Made by a program: the position numbers and the translations under genes
In this document: piece after piece, positions 23,385-34,062 of the stretch
Layout of the letters: each line of letters starts with the position of its first letter
Position numbering within the stretch: position 1 is the stretch's first letter
NCBI RefSeq assembly: GCF_003672135.1
Contig: NC_039515.1
Location: 9,796,001-9,860,000 of the forward strand
Reading direction: 5' to 3'
DNA: 64,000 bases
Source of the DNA: Ooceraea biroi
Taxonomy: Eukaryota > Arthropoda > Insecta > Hymenoptera > Formicidae
Notes under the pieces: generated by a model
The model's input: the letters and a program-made list of their open reading frames with translations, nothing else
Told to the model about the DNA's origin: nothing
Database searches by the model: none

Positions 23385-23940
23385 TATGCTAAGAATGTGT
23401 TAAAAATATGTTATAAATATTCTAATATTCGATGGGTCATTGAGAATATTCTATAGACGTTCTATGAATATTCCATGGAATTTTGTTCATTCAGAATATG
23501 CATATAATATTCTATAAATATTCCAATAAATATAGTATATATCGCAATTGCCTGGAATGTTCTATAAATATTTTGACAAATACAGAATATTTCGAAATAT
23601 TTGAAATATTCATAGAACATATTGTAAATATTCTTAAAGTATTTATAGTATGTGCTATGAATATTCTGAAAAATTTTATATAACTTGCTATAAATATTTC
23701 GATAATATTCTATGATACATTTCGATTCACATGGAATATTCAGAATATGATTATAATATTCTCTAGATATTAGTAGAACGTTCTTAGAATGTTCTATAAA
23801 CATTTTAGGAAAACATTGAAAACATTTTGATTATTTCAGGAATATTTAAAGAATATTCTTGAAACATTCTATGAATATTCTGGAAACATTAATAAACACT
23901 TTTTAAAAATATTTCATCAATATTTATACAATATTTCGTA
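23385..23940. repeat. Left subterminal repeat array
   Basis: Dozens of copies of AGAATATTC, ATTCTATGAATATTC and close variants in both orientations. They match those at 31985-32443 at the other end of the element. Likely transposase or companion-protein binding sites. The ORFs read through this array (for example the minus strand at 23462-23803) are repeat artefacts. Confidence 0.8.
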
Positions 23941-24299
23941 GTTTTCTTGAAGTATTTACAACTAGCTGGCGCTTGTTCCTCGCGCGCTTTGAAATTCTCA
24001 ACTTCATTTCACTTCTTAAAGTAATCAGTTAAATCAATTAATTAGTTGAAACAACCAAGTGATCTTATTTAAGCCCGCCAAATTTTTTGCGCCCATAAGC
24101 TGATACATCACTGGTTAACCGTCACTACTATTCGCGAATGCGCGAAAATTCCGCAGCGTCCCGCCTAACATCATTGATTGTCATAGACCGGATCGCTATG
24201 CCGTTTTCCCCAAAACAAGCAGATACTGTCTATGTCTAGCTGTCTAAAGGAAAAATCGTAGCATAGAGTATAGAGAGAAAAATATTTATACGTATATAA

Positions 24300-24500
24300 A
24301 CAAAAACATAGATATATATATATATATATAAACAATATATATAAATATATAAATTATTCGTTAGATCTGTAAACTTAAAATTTAATAATTTAAGTCAATA
24401 TTTCATTATATATTATTCCAGATCCAACAAATAATTTATATATTTATATGTATTGTTTATATACATATATATATACATATACATATATATTTTTTATATA
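24300..24500. repeat. AT-rich inverted repeat with TA runs
   Basis: TATATAAATATATAAATTATT (about 24337) is inverted near 24425-24450, with TA runs on both sides. Probably a small foldback within the element's 5' leader. Confidence 0.5.
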
Positions 24501-24534
24501 ATTAAAAATATTTTTGTATACTTTATGCTGCGGT

Positions 24535-25579
24535 CTCCCCTTTAGAACATTAGACCAACACGGCGTAGACGATACTGCTTCTTGCGGCGCTTAGTCGCTA
24601 ACGCGCACTTGTTTGGAGGAAACGGCACAATCCGGTCTCGCAGGTAATCGTACGTGTTCATTTCTGTTACAATCTTATTTCCTCCTTGGGAGATTAATTG
24701 TAAGACTAGACCATACCACCTGTTTTTGGCCAGTGTAGGCAGGTTTTAGCTTGCCAGGCGGTGCCACTAAATTCGAAGAGGAAAGATATATAATCGTACG
24801 GTGTGCATGAAGAAAATTTTAGAAATATCTAGTATCTACGTAATCGTCGTGACCAAGTGATTACCAAAAATATTTAAATTTATTGCAGGTAAGTTAATGA
24901 TAACTTTAATATTTCTACATATAAATTCATAAGATCTATAATTTGAGAGGTTATATAACCCAGTCAGAAATGACTCGTCGATCGACGTCGAAACGATGTC
25001 GTTTGACTTAACTAGATGTTGATGTGACGGTTTCGACATCGATTCGGCATCGTTTCGACATCGATCGACGAATTATTTCTGACTGGGAAGTCACAGCACA
25101 TATTTAAATATAATTTAGTACAGAAGAAATTTAATATAGACTGCAATCCGATATGCATTGCCAGTACTGAAAATCTATAGTTCACGTAACGTATACTGTA
25201 GATTTTTAGTACTGGCAGTGAATTTCGGAACGCAGCCATAGAAGTAGAAATTATAAAATTATTAAATATTCGTTATGAGTATAACTTTATAAAACAATTT
25301 GAGGTTATAAATCGCAACACGTATTTAAAAATTATCATATTAAAATTGTAGATTTTAATTATATAATTTTCTAAAGATTTCTATCTTGCCTAATATATTA
25401 AAATGTTATAAAAATGTTGGAAATGTAATATAATATGAAGAAAATTTATGTTTATGTTTTTAATTATTGTTTCAGATATTTTACGTAGACCTAATACACA
25501 CATTATTATAATAGTCCTAAGTTTAAATCCTTAAATAAATCTTTATTATTTCAATTATAGGTAATATTTATCTCTAAAC
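24535..25579 (+). promoter_or_regulatory. Probable 5' leader and intron of the transposase gene
   Basis: A GC-richer block at 24535-24680 resembles a promoter or 5' UTR. A strong donor TTGCAG|GTAAGTTAATG lies at about 24888 and an acceptor TTCAATTATAG at about 25560, 20 bases before the transposase ATG. This suggests an untranslated first exon and a 0.67 kb 5' UTR intron. The MITE at 24959-25087 would lie inside that intron and be removed from mRNA. Splicing is inferred only. Confidence 0.4.
24959..25087. mobile_element. 129-bp CCCAGTCAG-ended palindromic MITE
   Basis: CCCAGTCAGAAAT at the left and ATTTCTGACTGGG at the right. The arms continue with CGTCGATCGACGTCGAAACG against its near complement. 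AA duplications flank it (24957-24958, 25088-25089). The ends match those of the 61825-63300 element (CCCAG.CAGC), so it is a minimal derivative of the same transposon group. Confidence 0.82.
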
Positions 25580-27751
25580 ATGCCAAAAATAAAAATGAAG
25601 ACTAAACGACATTTCAATCGAAAGATAGCTGACAATGTAGAAGCTTCGATGGCTTTAATTGAGTTACAAAGCCAAATTAACTCACTTGAATCGACCGAAA
25701 GTACTTGTTCAAGCAACAAAGGGATGAATATCAGTGAAGACATAAATAATGTGAATATTGATACACGGCATGGCTTTCAGTCAACCAATGTATCATTAAA
25801 TAAAGAGGTTTGCGAAAATGTCGCTGAATTAAATTTGCATGTCAACAATATGGAGGAGAGTTTTCCAAATGATACATCTCTTTTAAATAATTCTATAATA
25901 TCTTCAAATAGCATTGATAGTGATAGGGACATAATAAATAGTAATAATGATTTATCCACTTATGCCAAAAATGAAAATAAAGATACATCATTGCGAAAAA
26001 AATTAGCATCATGGGCCATTGAGGAAAATATTCCTCAAAATAGTTTTAAAAAACTTTTAGAAATTCTTCGGAATGAAAATGATTTGACCCCATTTCATAA
26101 CTTACCTAAAGATCCGAGGACAATGTTATTAACTCCAAGCAATCTTACTTCTATAAAAATGAATACAGGTTCTTTTCATTACTTTGGGATTGCACAGTCA
26201 ATTAATATATTAATTAATCAGTGTGGTGTATCCCTTCTTAATTGTACATCTTTTGAATTAGCCGTAAATATAGATGGTTTGCCGATTAGTAAAAGCAGTT
26301 CAAATTGTTTATGGCCAATATTAGTTCAAATAAAGTCTATTGAAGTTTTGAAAAAATATGTTTTAATGGTAGCCCTGTATCATGGTAATGGTAAACCGGA
26401 AAACCCAAATGAATATTTAAAAGAATTTGTAAATGAAGCAATTTACTTGACTACGAATGGAATTTTTATAAACAATCAAAAATATGATTTAAAAATAAAA
26501 GTTATAATATGTGATACGCCTGCTAAATCTTATATTTTGAATGTAAAAAGCCATACGGGTTATTATAGCTGCACTAAATGCAAAGTGGAAGGTTGTTTGA
26601 TAAATAAAATTTTGTGCTTTTCACACACAAACGCTATGAAAAGAACAGATGTTGAATTTAGACAACAACATGATGAAGATTATCACAAAGGGATGACTAT
26701 TTTGACGAATTTGCCTCATTTTGATATGATTAAAGATGTTATACTAGATTACATGCATCTTATTTGTTTAGGGGTAATGAAAAGATTGATTACACATAAA
26801 AAATATGGTTGGGTATATGGTAAACAACCATATAAACTTTCATATAGACAAGTAGAATCGATTTCAAATAAAATTAAAAACTTAAATAAATATATTCCTG
26901 TTGAATTTCCACGTAAAGGTAGATCGCTTGAAGAATGTCCTCGTTTTAAAGCAACGGAATTTAAACTCATACTATTATATACAGGACCTGTAATTTTCAA
27001 ACAAATTCTTGCAAAAAAGAATTATTATCATTTCTTGACATTACACGTTGCTACTCTAATAATGTGTAGTAATGAATTCTGCAAAAAAATAGACATGGTG
27101 AATTATGCAAAAGATCTAATGAAATGCTTTGTTGAAACAAGTATCGATATTTATGATCAAGATTTTGTTTCTTATAATGTACATAATTTATTACACATAC
27201 ATGAAGATGTCATACGATTTGGCAATTTAAATGAATTTTCAGCTTTCCCGTTCGAAAATTATATGATGCAATTAAAAAAAATGATAAGAAAGAAAGAAAA
27301 ACCACTTGAACAAATAATACGTCGTGTTTTCGAATATAATAATATTCCAAGATTAGAAAATCAGTTTGAAAATAATATTGTCGCCAAAGAATATTATATC
27401 GGTCTCTTATTACCAAATTGTGTAGGTCAATACAAGGAATTAAAATTAAAATCCTGTGTTTTCAAATTAAACACTGCTGATTGTTATGTACAAATGTTTG
27501 ATAATGACATTGTAAAAATATGCAACATAACATACTATAATAATATTATTTGTATTATTGGGCAAAAGTTTCTCGAGAAAAAATCATTTTTTATGAAACC
27601 TTGTGATTCTGCAATTTTAGGTATTTATATTGTAAGCCTTGACAAACTTAGTAGTTTAAAAATATATTCATTAGTAGACATTAAATGCAAATTAATGTTG
27701 TTGCCATATGAAGATAATAATGCAGTAATTTTTCCTTTGTTGCACATGTAA
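25580..27751 (+). CDS. Tnp2/CMC-like transposase, 723 aa, intact
   Basis: Probable transposase of the enclosing element, acting on its ends in the nucleus. Residues 1-140 are polar and basic at the start. 140-205 form a conserved N-terminal block (KLASWAIEEN, LP.DPRTLL.TP, FHYFG), also found in the relic at 62278. The RNase H-like core follows, with Asp-232 in VNIDGLPIS, Asp-312 in CDTPAKS, a HTGYYSCTKC zinc knuckle (Cys-331, Cys-334) and a DYMHLICLGVMKRL motif from Asp-390, comparable to the LDVMHIEKN motif of plant Tnp2 proteins. The C-terminal part is AT-rich and poorly characterised. The frame is uninterrupted for 2.2 kb. The ATG is the first in frame, 20 bases after an acceptor-like TATAG. 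Which acids are catalytic is not certain. Confidence 0.75.
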   Translation: MPKIKMKTKRHFNRKIADNVEASMALIELQSQINSLESTESTCSSNKGMNISEDINNVNIDTRHGFQSTNVSLNKEVCENVAELNLHVNNMEESFPNDTSLLNNSIISSNSIDSDRDIINSNNDLSTYAKNENKDTSLRKKLASWAIEENIPQNSFKKLLEILRNENDLTPFHNLPKDPRTMLLTPSNLTSIKMNTGSFHYFGIAQSINILINQCGVSLLNCTSFELAVNIDGLPISKSSSNCLWPILVQIKSIEVLKKYVLMVALYHGNGKPENPNEYLKEFVNEAIYLTTNGIFINNQKYDLKIKVIICDTPAKSYILNVKSHTGYYSCTKCKVEGCLINKILCFSHTNAMKRTDVEFRQQHDEDYHKGMTILTNLPHFDMIKDVILDYMHLICLGVMKRLITHKKYGWVYGKQPYKLSYRQVESISNKIKNLNKYIPVEFPRKGRSLEECPRFKATEFKLILLYTGPVIFKQILAKKNYYHFLTLHVATLIMCSNEFCKKIDMVNYAKDLMKCFVETSIDIYDQDFVSYNVHNLLHIHEDVIRFGNLNEFSAFPFENYMMQLKKMIRKKEKPLEQIIRRVFEYNNIPRLENQFENNIVAKEYYIGLLLPNCVGQYKELKLKSCVFKLNTADCYVQMFDNDIVKICNITYYNNIICIIGQKFLEKKSFFMKPCDSAILGIYIVSLDKLSSLKIYSLVDIKCKLMLLPYEDNNAVIFPLLHM

Positions 27752-29073
27752 ATAAAATTTTAATATTCTGCATACTTTTTTGTAATAAGTTCCATCAAAG
27801 TGTAAAAATAAAGGAAGATTTAACTTAATTAATTAAGTAATTAAACTTTTGTATCAGTTACTTGTATCTCATTAAATTATATCCATTTCTGGTAAGCACT
27901 ATGTGACAGTGATAGTAACGATTTAATGGTTGCTGTCAGGTTACGTAACTTACCAGAAATGTTGCGAGGGTATTAATTCTTTAAAGTGTTAAATGTTTTA
28001 TTATTAATTCGATTGTAAATCTAAAACGAGATTTTCATTTATTATCTTTTTAAATATTTAATTCATTGACTTTTACGTTACGCTCTATATCTCATTAATG
28101 GACAGTTTATGTACAAATTTTCGTACATTTTTTGCATTCTTTCTATCCAATATTAAATAATTGTATAAAATAAAATATGTCATTTCAATAAAAGCAGTCT
28201 TTATTTTTGAGTACCTCGATTCCATTATATATTGTATTTAGAATTTAGCTTCATCAGTTATACAAATTGATTTTTAATTTTAGGTTATTTTTTAAAGAAA
28301 ATTATTGATTTTTCTGTAAGAGATCTTTAATATCAATTATTTTTATACATGGATTAAGTTTCATTTTATAAACTCCATATGATTGATGCAACTTATCTTG
28401 TAAGCATCTTTCTTTTATTCTTTATTTTCATATTCTCAATGTCATTATTTATTACTATTATATCATCTCAAATTTACTTTTCTCTACTTTTAACATTTTT
28501 AATATTAATTTTAATTCTGTTAGTTTAACTTATGATTGTACTTCTTGTTCTAATGCATTATTAATTTATTTTTTATTATTTAGTTTAATATTATTAACAG
28601 AATATTTACATATTTTTTTATCCTTATGTTATTTATGTTTTCTGTGTTATTTACTGCATTACTCTTAAAAGTTTATTGCTTGACAGATTGCTTTGAATAT
28701 TTATTAAAGTAATAATTTTATTCATTTGGATTTTAAGCATGCAACTCTCAAATCACATACATATCTTCATATTGTATCATCAATGATATGTGTAGATATA
28801 TTACCAATTTGATATAGAATGAAAAAGCAACTGGCTCGTGCAACCTGTGTACATTTTTTACACTTGTCTATCTGTTGTCGTATCACCTCTTTGATTTCAA
28901 CGAAATACATTGATCAAGTAATCCATTATGTATCATTAACTCTAGCTTCTGATATGCAATATTGCAACCAGTCTCATCTTAACTGTGATGGTACAAAGAT
29001 ACGATACGAGCAACAAGTCCATACGTAACTAAACTTCACTCTTCCTGAACAGCTATTTGCATTTTTCAGAAAT
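27752..29073. other. AT-rich spacer between the two transposon genes
   Basis: Possible AATAAA polyadenylation signals follow the transposase stop (27757 and 27808). A small inverted repeat CATTTCTGGTAAG/CTTACCAGAAATG lies at about 27886-27962. The short ORF at 28819-29028 might be an upstream exon of the following gene but has no matching splice donor that I can defend. Confidence 0.4.
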
Positions 29074-31626
29074 ATGGAATGGTGCGTTTGCCATTTTGTA
29101 ATAGATAACTCTGTAGAAGTTATCCCAAAGAAGTGGATAATTAATGAAAGCCAATGTGTGTGGCCATTGACAACAAAATCATCTAAATTATCCGAGCTTA
29201 TTAAAAAAAGAGAGATTCCACAAGATAATTGGAAAACAATTAGTGTCAAAATTTTAGGACAATATGGTAAATATTATACCAAAGTACTTTAATATATTTA
29301 AATTAAAATTGCATCTTATGTTTATATATTTTTAAAAATTTGTATATTTTTTATAATTTAAAGAGTACGTAAAACCGAATAAATTTAATACTGAAGTTGA
29401 AACAATTTTGCAACAGTTTAGATTTTGTACAATTTGTTATGGAAAAAGATCTTTTAAAATTTATAATAAGTTTGAAAATCTATCATACTTTACCTATAAT
29501 ATAATCTTACTTTATGTATTTTTTTCATAATTATTAATATGCATTTAACACTATCAATTTGGATATATTTAATTAGATAAATATATATGTTTTAACTAAA
29601 TAAGAAAGTGTTATTATGATCGTAACTGGCAAAGTTAGACAAGATGGTCAGTCATAATGAACGAATTGTTAGACTAGATGGTCAGTCTTACTTTGGAATA
29701 ATTTTCCTCAAATCCGAGTTTTCTGCGCGCCAACAGGATTCGTTAGTCTTAAAACGCAGATATTAATTGCTGAAAGGCAACAACCCTATTGATAAAATTC
29801 ATCCGGAATAATTAATTAGTTAAAATCCTACTGCGAAAAATAACTCCTCAGCCAGGGTTCGAACCTGGAGCCTCCTACATACCGGGCAGGCGTCGTACCA
29901 ATATCGACCACCAGCATCTTGTCTAACTTTGCCAGTTACGATCATAATAATACTTTCTTACTTATTGTTAGTTAATATCTCACTGGCGGATCATAGTACT
30001 ACATATATATATATATATATATATATGTTTTGTTGATATTTTTATAATTTGAGCTTTCAGTTTATTAAAAATTCAGTTAATTGAATAATAAACAGAACTT
30101 TATTATGTGAATAACAATTTTTAAAGACATAATTTTTAAGTAACTATAACTTTATTATATTCTTCCTAGACGACTATAAAACAGCTCAAAGAAAATGCAA
30201 AAGAGCATTGGATAGAGATAATCTCTCATCACTATCTGAATGTACTGAATATGGAAAAGGACTTCGTGTACCGAAACGTAAAAGAAAAAAACAGTGATAC
30301 AGACATAGATACGGAAAGCAAGTCTAGCGAAGAGGAATTGTCATCCATTAATTTTCCGACATACAGGGCAGATAATGCAGATAAGACTGTATTTTTATCA
30401 AATTTGGCACATAAAGGTACGGTTAAGTGAAAAAAAATGAACAATTGTAACGTTATTTTTCTAAGAAGTTTGTTTTCAGATTCAGCTAATAAAGCACATA
30501 TCAATAAATCGAATAATAATGTTAACCAATTGAGCAAAACAAGCAGCAAAATTCTGACAATATTTTAATTGAAATCCATACGAATTTTCAAAAACATGCG
30601 AATGAAATGAAAGGTAATGGAGAAAATATGTTCTATTTATGAAGAATGTATGTTTCAAGGCATATTGTTATGCATACTTTCTAATTCGCTTGCAACAGCA
30701 ATTCGTAAAATGTGCTAAGACTGTTTTGTGTTCATTTATATGTTTTGAATTTTTAAGAATTTCAACGCCAAGTTCTGAGACATCTACATAGCATTAATGG
30801 CCGAATGGGGGAATTAAATGAGCTCGTAGAATCATTAAAGCAGTCTAATTTTACCATTGATCAAGATAATGCCAATCAAAATATCACTAATGAAGTCTCA
30901 TTACAATGCATTGAAAGTTTGCCAGTAAAATCAAACATCGAGCTTCAAAATATTGAGAGAATCTTACAAGATAAACAAATATTCCATGATGTAGTAAGAT
31001 GATTGTTATGTTATTAAAATTATATCATAATTACATAAATGAATATACATATATTTTAATGTATGTTAATCTTTTAGGCTATGGAATTATCGAAAATAGG
31101 TGGTAATAATCTTAAAATCATTGTCAAGAAAGTGATGTGTCGAATTTTAACACCGGAAATTGGAAGAGAATATAGCTGGGAAGGACACAAGGGAAACCTG
31201 ATTTTTAAGGATTTAATCCTGGCAAAGTTAGTCCTTAGTAAGTAAAACAAATTTTTTCTTAATTTCTATATGATGTTTTGAAAGGTTGTATTTTATTTAT
31301 TAATTAAATTAATTAATAAATTAAGAATACTTAAACTACTCAAGATTTTAATGAAATTTATTTCTTCAAAAATGTTTGAATTGCAATGGAAAATAAAAGA
31401 AATTTCAAAGAAATTTACTAGAATATCTATTTAAAAAAAAAAACAAAATACTATTCCTTATCATTTCAGAATCCGTAAGACTCACCACAAAAAAAGTCAG
31501 GAAAATATAACAGAAAATGATATTATCAACGCCATTAAAACTTGGTTGGTGAAAGCCAAATTAAAAACAAAACAACCAGTACAGCAGAATGAAGCCAATC
31601 GTTCAACATATGATAGCGAACATTAA
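29074..31626 (+). CDS. Companion gene of the transposon, DUF4806-like, six exons
   Basis: Exons proposed at 29074-29266, 30170-30418, 30480-30613, 30758-30993, 31078-31237 and 31470-31626, all with GT-AG borders. Exon 1 encodes MEWCVCHFVIDNSVEVIPKK, then W-I and CVWPL motifs. Exon 2 is basic (KRKRKK) then acidic. Exon 4 is helical. Exon 5 carries a GGNNLK..VKKVMCRILTPEI..EYSW.G block and exon 6 ends IKTWLVKAK, which together resemble the DUF4806 domain common in ant transposon-derived proteins. A one-base shift is needed inside exons 2 and 3 and at the exon 5/6 join, so the copy is damaged or misread. A role as subterminal-repeat binding partner is inferred by analogy with TnpA. Confidence 0.6.
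29590..29990. mobile_element. Inverted-repeat element carrying a tRNA-like segment
   Basis: Arms of about 55 bases, with AAGAAAGTGTTATTATGATCG at left and CGATCATAATAATACTTTCT at right, followed inward by TAACTGGCAAAGTTAGACAA and its complement. It lies in intron 1 of the companion gene. The interior holds TCCGAGTTTTCTGCG (shared with 21925-22130) and a tRNA-like sequence on the minus strand. The right flank CACTGGCGGATCATAGTACT is the complement of the left flank of the 21925 copy. Confidence 0.65.
29848..29926 (-). tRNA. tRNA-like sequence (Thr GGT-like), probably a pseudogene
   Basis: On the minus strand a cloverleaf can be drawn. The D stem is GTCG/CGAC. The anticodon stem CCTGC/GTAGG holds loop CCGGTAT, giving anticodon GGT. 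The T arm is CCAGG-TTCGAAC-CCTGG with an exact B-box GGTTCGAAC core. The acceptor stem does not pair well and GGT is an unusual anticodon, so this is more likely a tRNA-derived part of the mobile repeat than a working gene. Confidence 0.4.
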
Positions 31627-31984
31627 AAATATTCAATGTTTCTTGAAGTATCTGCCTTTAAGTACAAATTTAATATTGATATTTATTCTGAAGGCCTGCA
31701 TATAATTGAATAATATATTGCATTTATGATAGTTATTAAGTACTAAATTTAAGCAAAATACCAAAGATGCAACCTTAAAGCAAATATAGTTTTTTTATGT
31801 TTTTATATAATATACTTCGATAAGATTTTATTAATAATTAGTATGATTTATTTTATGTTGCGTTAAAAATAATATGATTATAATACATAATATTATAATT
31901 CCAAATAAATATAGATATATACATATAATTTTAAAATTTCAGTTATTGAATTTCACTTTTCCAGTACTTTAATAATACTTACAA
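31627..31984. other. 3' flank of the companion gene
   Basis: AT-rich. AATAAA-like signals occur near 31903. No other gene is seen before the right subterminal array. Confidence 0.4.
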
Positions 31985-32443
31985 TATAGCATAGAATATC
32001 GTATAAATATTGTTTAGAATATTCGTGAATAATCTAATTGTTTTAAGTATGTGCATAGAACATTTGGTATCCCTCCTTTAAATGTTTTATTAATATTTTC
32101 GAATATTCCATATTTTTTAAATATTCGAGAATATATTCGTAGAACACTTATAGATCTTTCTGGGAACATTCAAAATGGGGCATCGCACATTCTATATATA
32201 TTCATAGAACATTTATAGAATATTTGCGAATATTCGTAAAACATTCTTAGAATATTGACATTTTTCTTAATATATTCGAGAATATTCACAAAACATTTGT
32301 ACATTATTCGAGAATGTTTATAGAAATTTCTAAGAGCATTCAAAGCGGGACATCGTACGTTCTTTACACATTCATAGAACACTCATAGGATATTCACGAA
32401 CATTCTAAAGAATATTCATAGAACATTTTTGGAATATTCCATA
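31985..32443. repeat. Right subterminal repeat array
   Basis: Repeats of AGAATATTCATAGAACATT and variants in both orientations, mirroring the left array. The spacing of motifs is irregular, about 20-40 bases. The minus-strand ORF at 32170-32382 is an artefact of the repeats. Confidence 0.8.
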
Positions 32444-32452
32444 CTGTATGGG

Positions 32453-32678
32453 AGGGATCGGCAAAAGTCTGAAATTGGGCGCGGGCGCCCGCGAGTGCCC
32501 AGCTGCTGGGCATATCGACAATTGAATGAGACTGCAATTAATGTGTTAAGTTTTAAATTATTAATTAAATGTATTAAAAATTTTTAATTAAATTTATTAT
32601 ATAACTTTAATTTATTATTAAAATGCTATGTCACACACGCAAATATTATTTGTTACTATGTTATATGTTATTATTTAA
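32453..32678. other. Transposon flank, mostly AT-rich
   Basis: A small GC-rich hairpin GGGCGCGGGCGCCCGC/CAGCTGCTGGG lies at 32478-32512 and resembles GC-rich sequence at 33740-33790 on the other side of the TTAA element. No gene. Confidence 0.4.
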
Positions 32679-33596
32679 GGGGTTATGCCACCTTGAAACT
32701 TTCAAGTTTTCAAAAACAATTTTTTTGTTTAATTTCAAAGTTTGAACATTTAAAAATAGTTTAAAACAAGTTGCATGTAAAAATTTGTAAAATTGACGAA
32801 GTTATAGCCATTAACTGAAATAGTGTTCAGTTCGGTCGAAAACCGGTACGGTCCGCTTAGCGCCGGTTCGGTTCGACCGCCTAACTACAAAGGGCTTTTG
32901 TGTGTTCACCTTTCAGCTGAGTTTGCCCCTCACAGTATCTAGTTTCAAGAACCTAAAGCTGAGCAAACGAATTCTCTCAGTTCAAATCTTAAACAACGTA
33001 AGAATTTATTAATGTTATATCGATGTAAACTCTTACGAAAACTTTAAAGTTGTTTTTCTCGAAATCACTTTTTTCCGAACGGTGGGCCTTCTAACTCCTT
33101 TTTGTAATGCACGGATCGCTTTATAATTTTACAGCAATATTTGTTATTATGTTCTTTATCGCTTATCGGGAGCTCTTTTCGATTTTTTTCCTCGTTTTTT
33201 TGGCATTAGAAAGAAGGCGCATTTTTTCGCCAAAATTCCACTTTTTTCATTTGTTTGTAATTTCTGTAATTTTGTAAAAATTAAAAAAGTAGCCTGATAA
33301 CCGATAGCGACAAGTTCAAACATTAAGAAGCAGTTTAACTTTTTGCTTTCAGATAACAGTTGTGAGCTGAATCAGGCCCACCACTGACTCCAATTTTTTT
33401 TTCGGCGTTCCACTGCAAGAAATATATCTTTTTATTTATTATCATAATTAATGTCTTTTAAAATTTTTTTAATACTTCAAAGTATGGCAAATACATATAC
33501 AAAAACATATACGAAATTATGATTGTTGTTAAGATACATTCCACAGAAATTCACGAAAATGGTCTATTTTTGAGCGCGTCAAGGTGGCATAACCCC
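32679..33596. mobile_element. 918-bp TTAA-flanked non-autonomous element
   Basis: A perfect 18-base inverted end, GGGGTTATGCCACCTTGA at the left and TCAAGGTGGCATAACCCC at the right, sits between TTAA copies at 32675-32678 and 33597-33600. This is a piggyBac-type target duplication. There is no ORF. The interior is AT-rich with a CGGTTCGG-containing block near 32840-32880. Confidence 0.8.
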
Positions 33597-33600
33597 TTAA

Positions 33601-33606
33601 GAATCG

Positions 33607-33642
<36 letters not shown>

Positions 33643-33970
33643 CGACATATTTGTGGGGGCTGCGAGTGCGTATCTCCGCCCCTGTTTCAATCTCCCTTCT
33701 TTTCACTCGCGGGCATCTAACGCATTCAGCTTTGCCCGCGGGCAACTGGCGCCCGCGGGCAGTGCCCACTTGCCAATTCCTGGGCTTAGAGAATGCTTAT
33801 AGAAAGAATGAACAGCATTTATAAAATCTGTGAGACATTATGAATTTTTTTACAATATTAATTTATGATCGACAACCTTGTTTGTCGCATTCTTCAGAAT
33901 ATAATTACGATTTGTATCCGCCATAGTCTCTCTCTTTCTCTCTCTCTCTCTCTCGCGCGCGCGCCTCTTC
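33601..33970. repeat. Simple repeats and GC-rich palindromic tract
   Basis: (TA)n at about 33608-33640. A GCCCGCGGGC palindrome occurs twice at about 33735-33762. (CT)n then (CG)n runs lie at about 33925-33966. The ORF at 33519-33824 overlaps the TTAA element end and these repeats and is not supported. Confidence 0.7.
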
Positions 33971-34062
33971 AAGCTGTCCGCGAACGTCATATAAATATTG
34001 CAAAAGTTTTCCGAACTAAATTCTTCAATTGTTCTTTAGTCACGGAAATTCCTATTAAAAAT

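Larger units (their letters stand above)
23369..32452 (+). mobile_element. 9.1 kb two-gene CMC-type DNA transposon
   Basis: The ends are CCCATACAG at 23369-23377 and CTGTATGGG at 32444-32452, with AG as a possible 2-base target duplication on both sides (23367-23368, 32453-32454). Just inside each end is a 450-550-base array of AGAATATTC/GAACATTC-type repeats in both orientations (23385-23940 and 31985-32443), the usual binding platform for CACTA-group transposases. It carries an intact 723-codon transposase ORF (25580-27751) and a downstream spliced gene (29074-31626), both on the plus strand. Nested within are a 129-base MITE of the same end type (24959-25087) and a tRNA-containing repeat (29590-29990). 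The superfamily name is inferred from protein similarity, TSD and subterminal structure. Confidence 0.75.

Noticed and set aside
23462..23803. 113-codon minus-strand ORF
   Set aside because: Falls wholly in the AGAATATTC subterminal array; the repeating Tyr/Ile/Phe peptide reflects the DNA repeat.
23385..23940. CRISPR-like regular repeat array
   Set aside because: Units occur in both orientations with irregular spacing and no unique spacers; they are transposon subterminal repeats in a eukaryotic genome.
29848..29926. Functional tRNA gene
   Set aside because: Acceptor stem does not pair, the anticodon GGT is unusual, and it is embedded in a mobile repeat.
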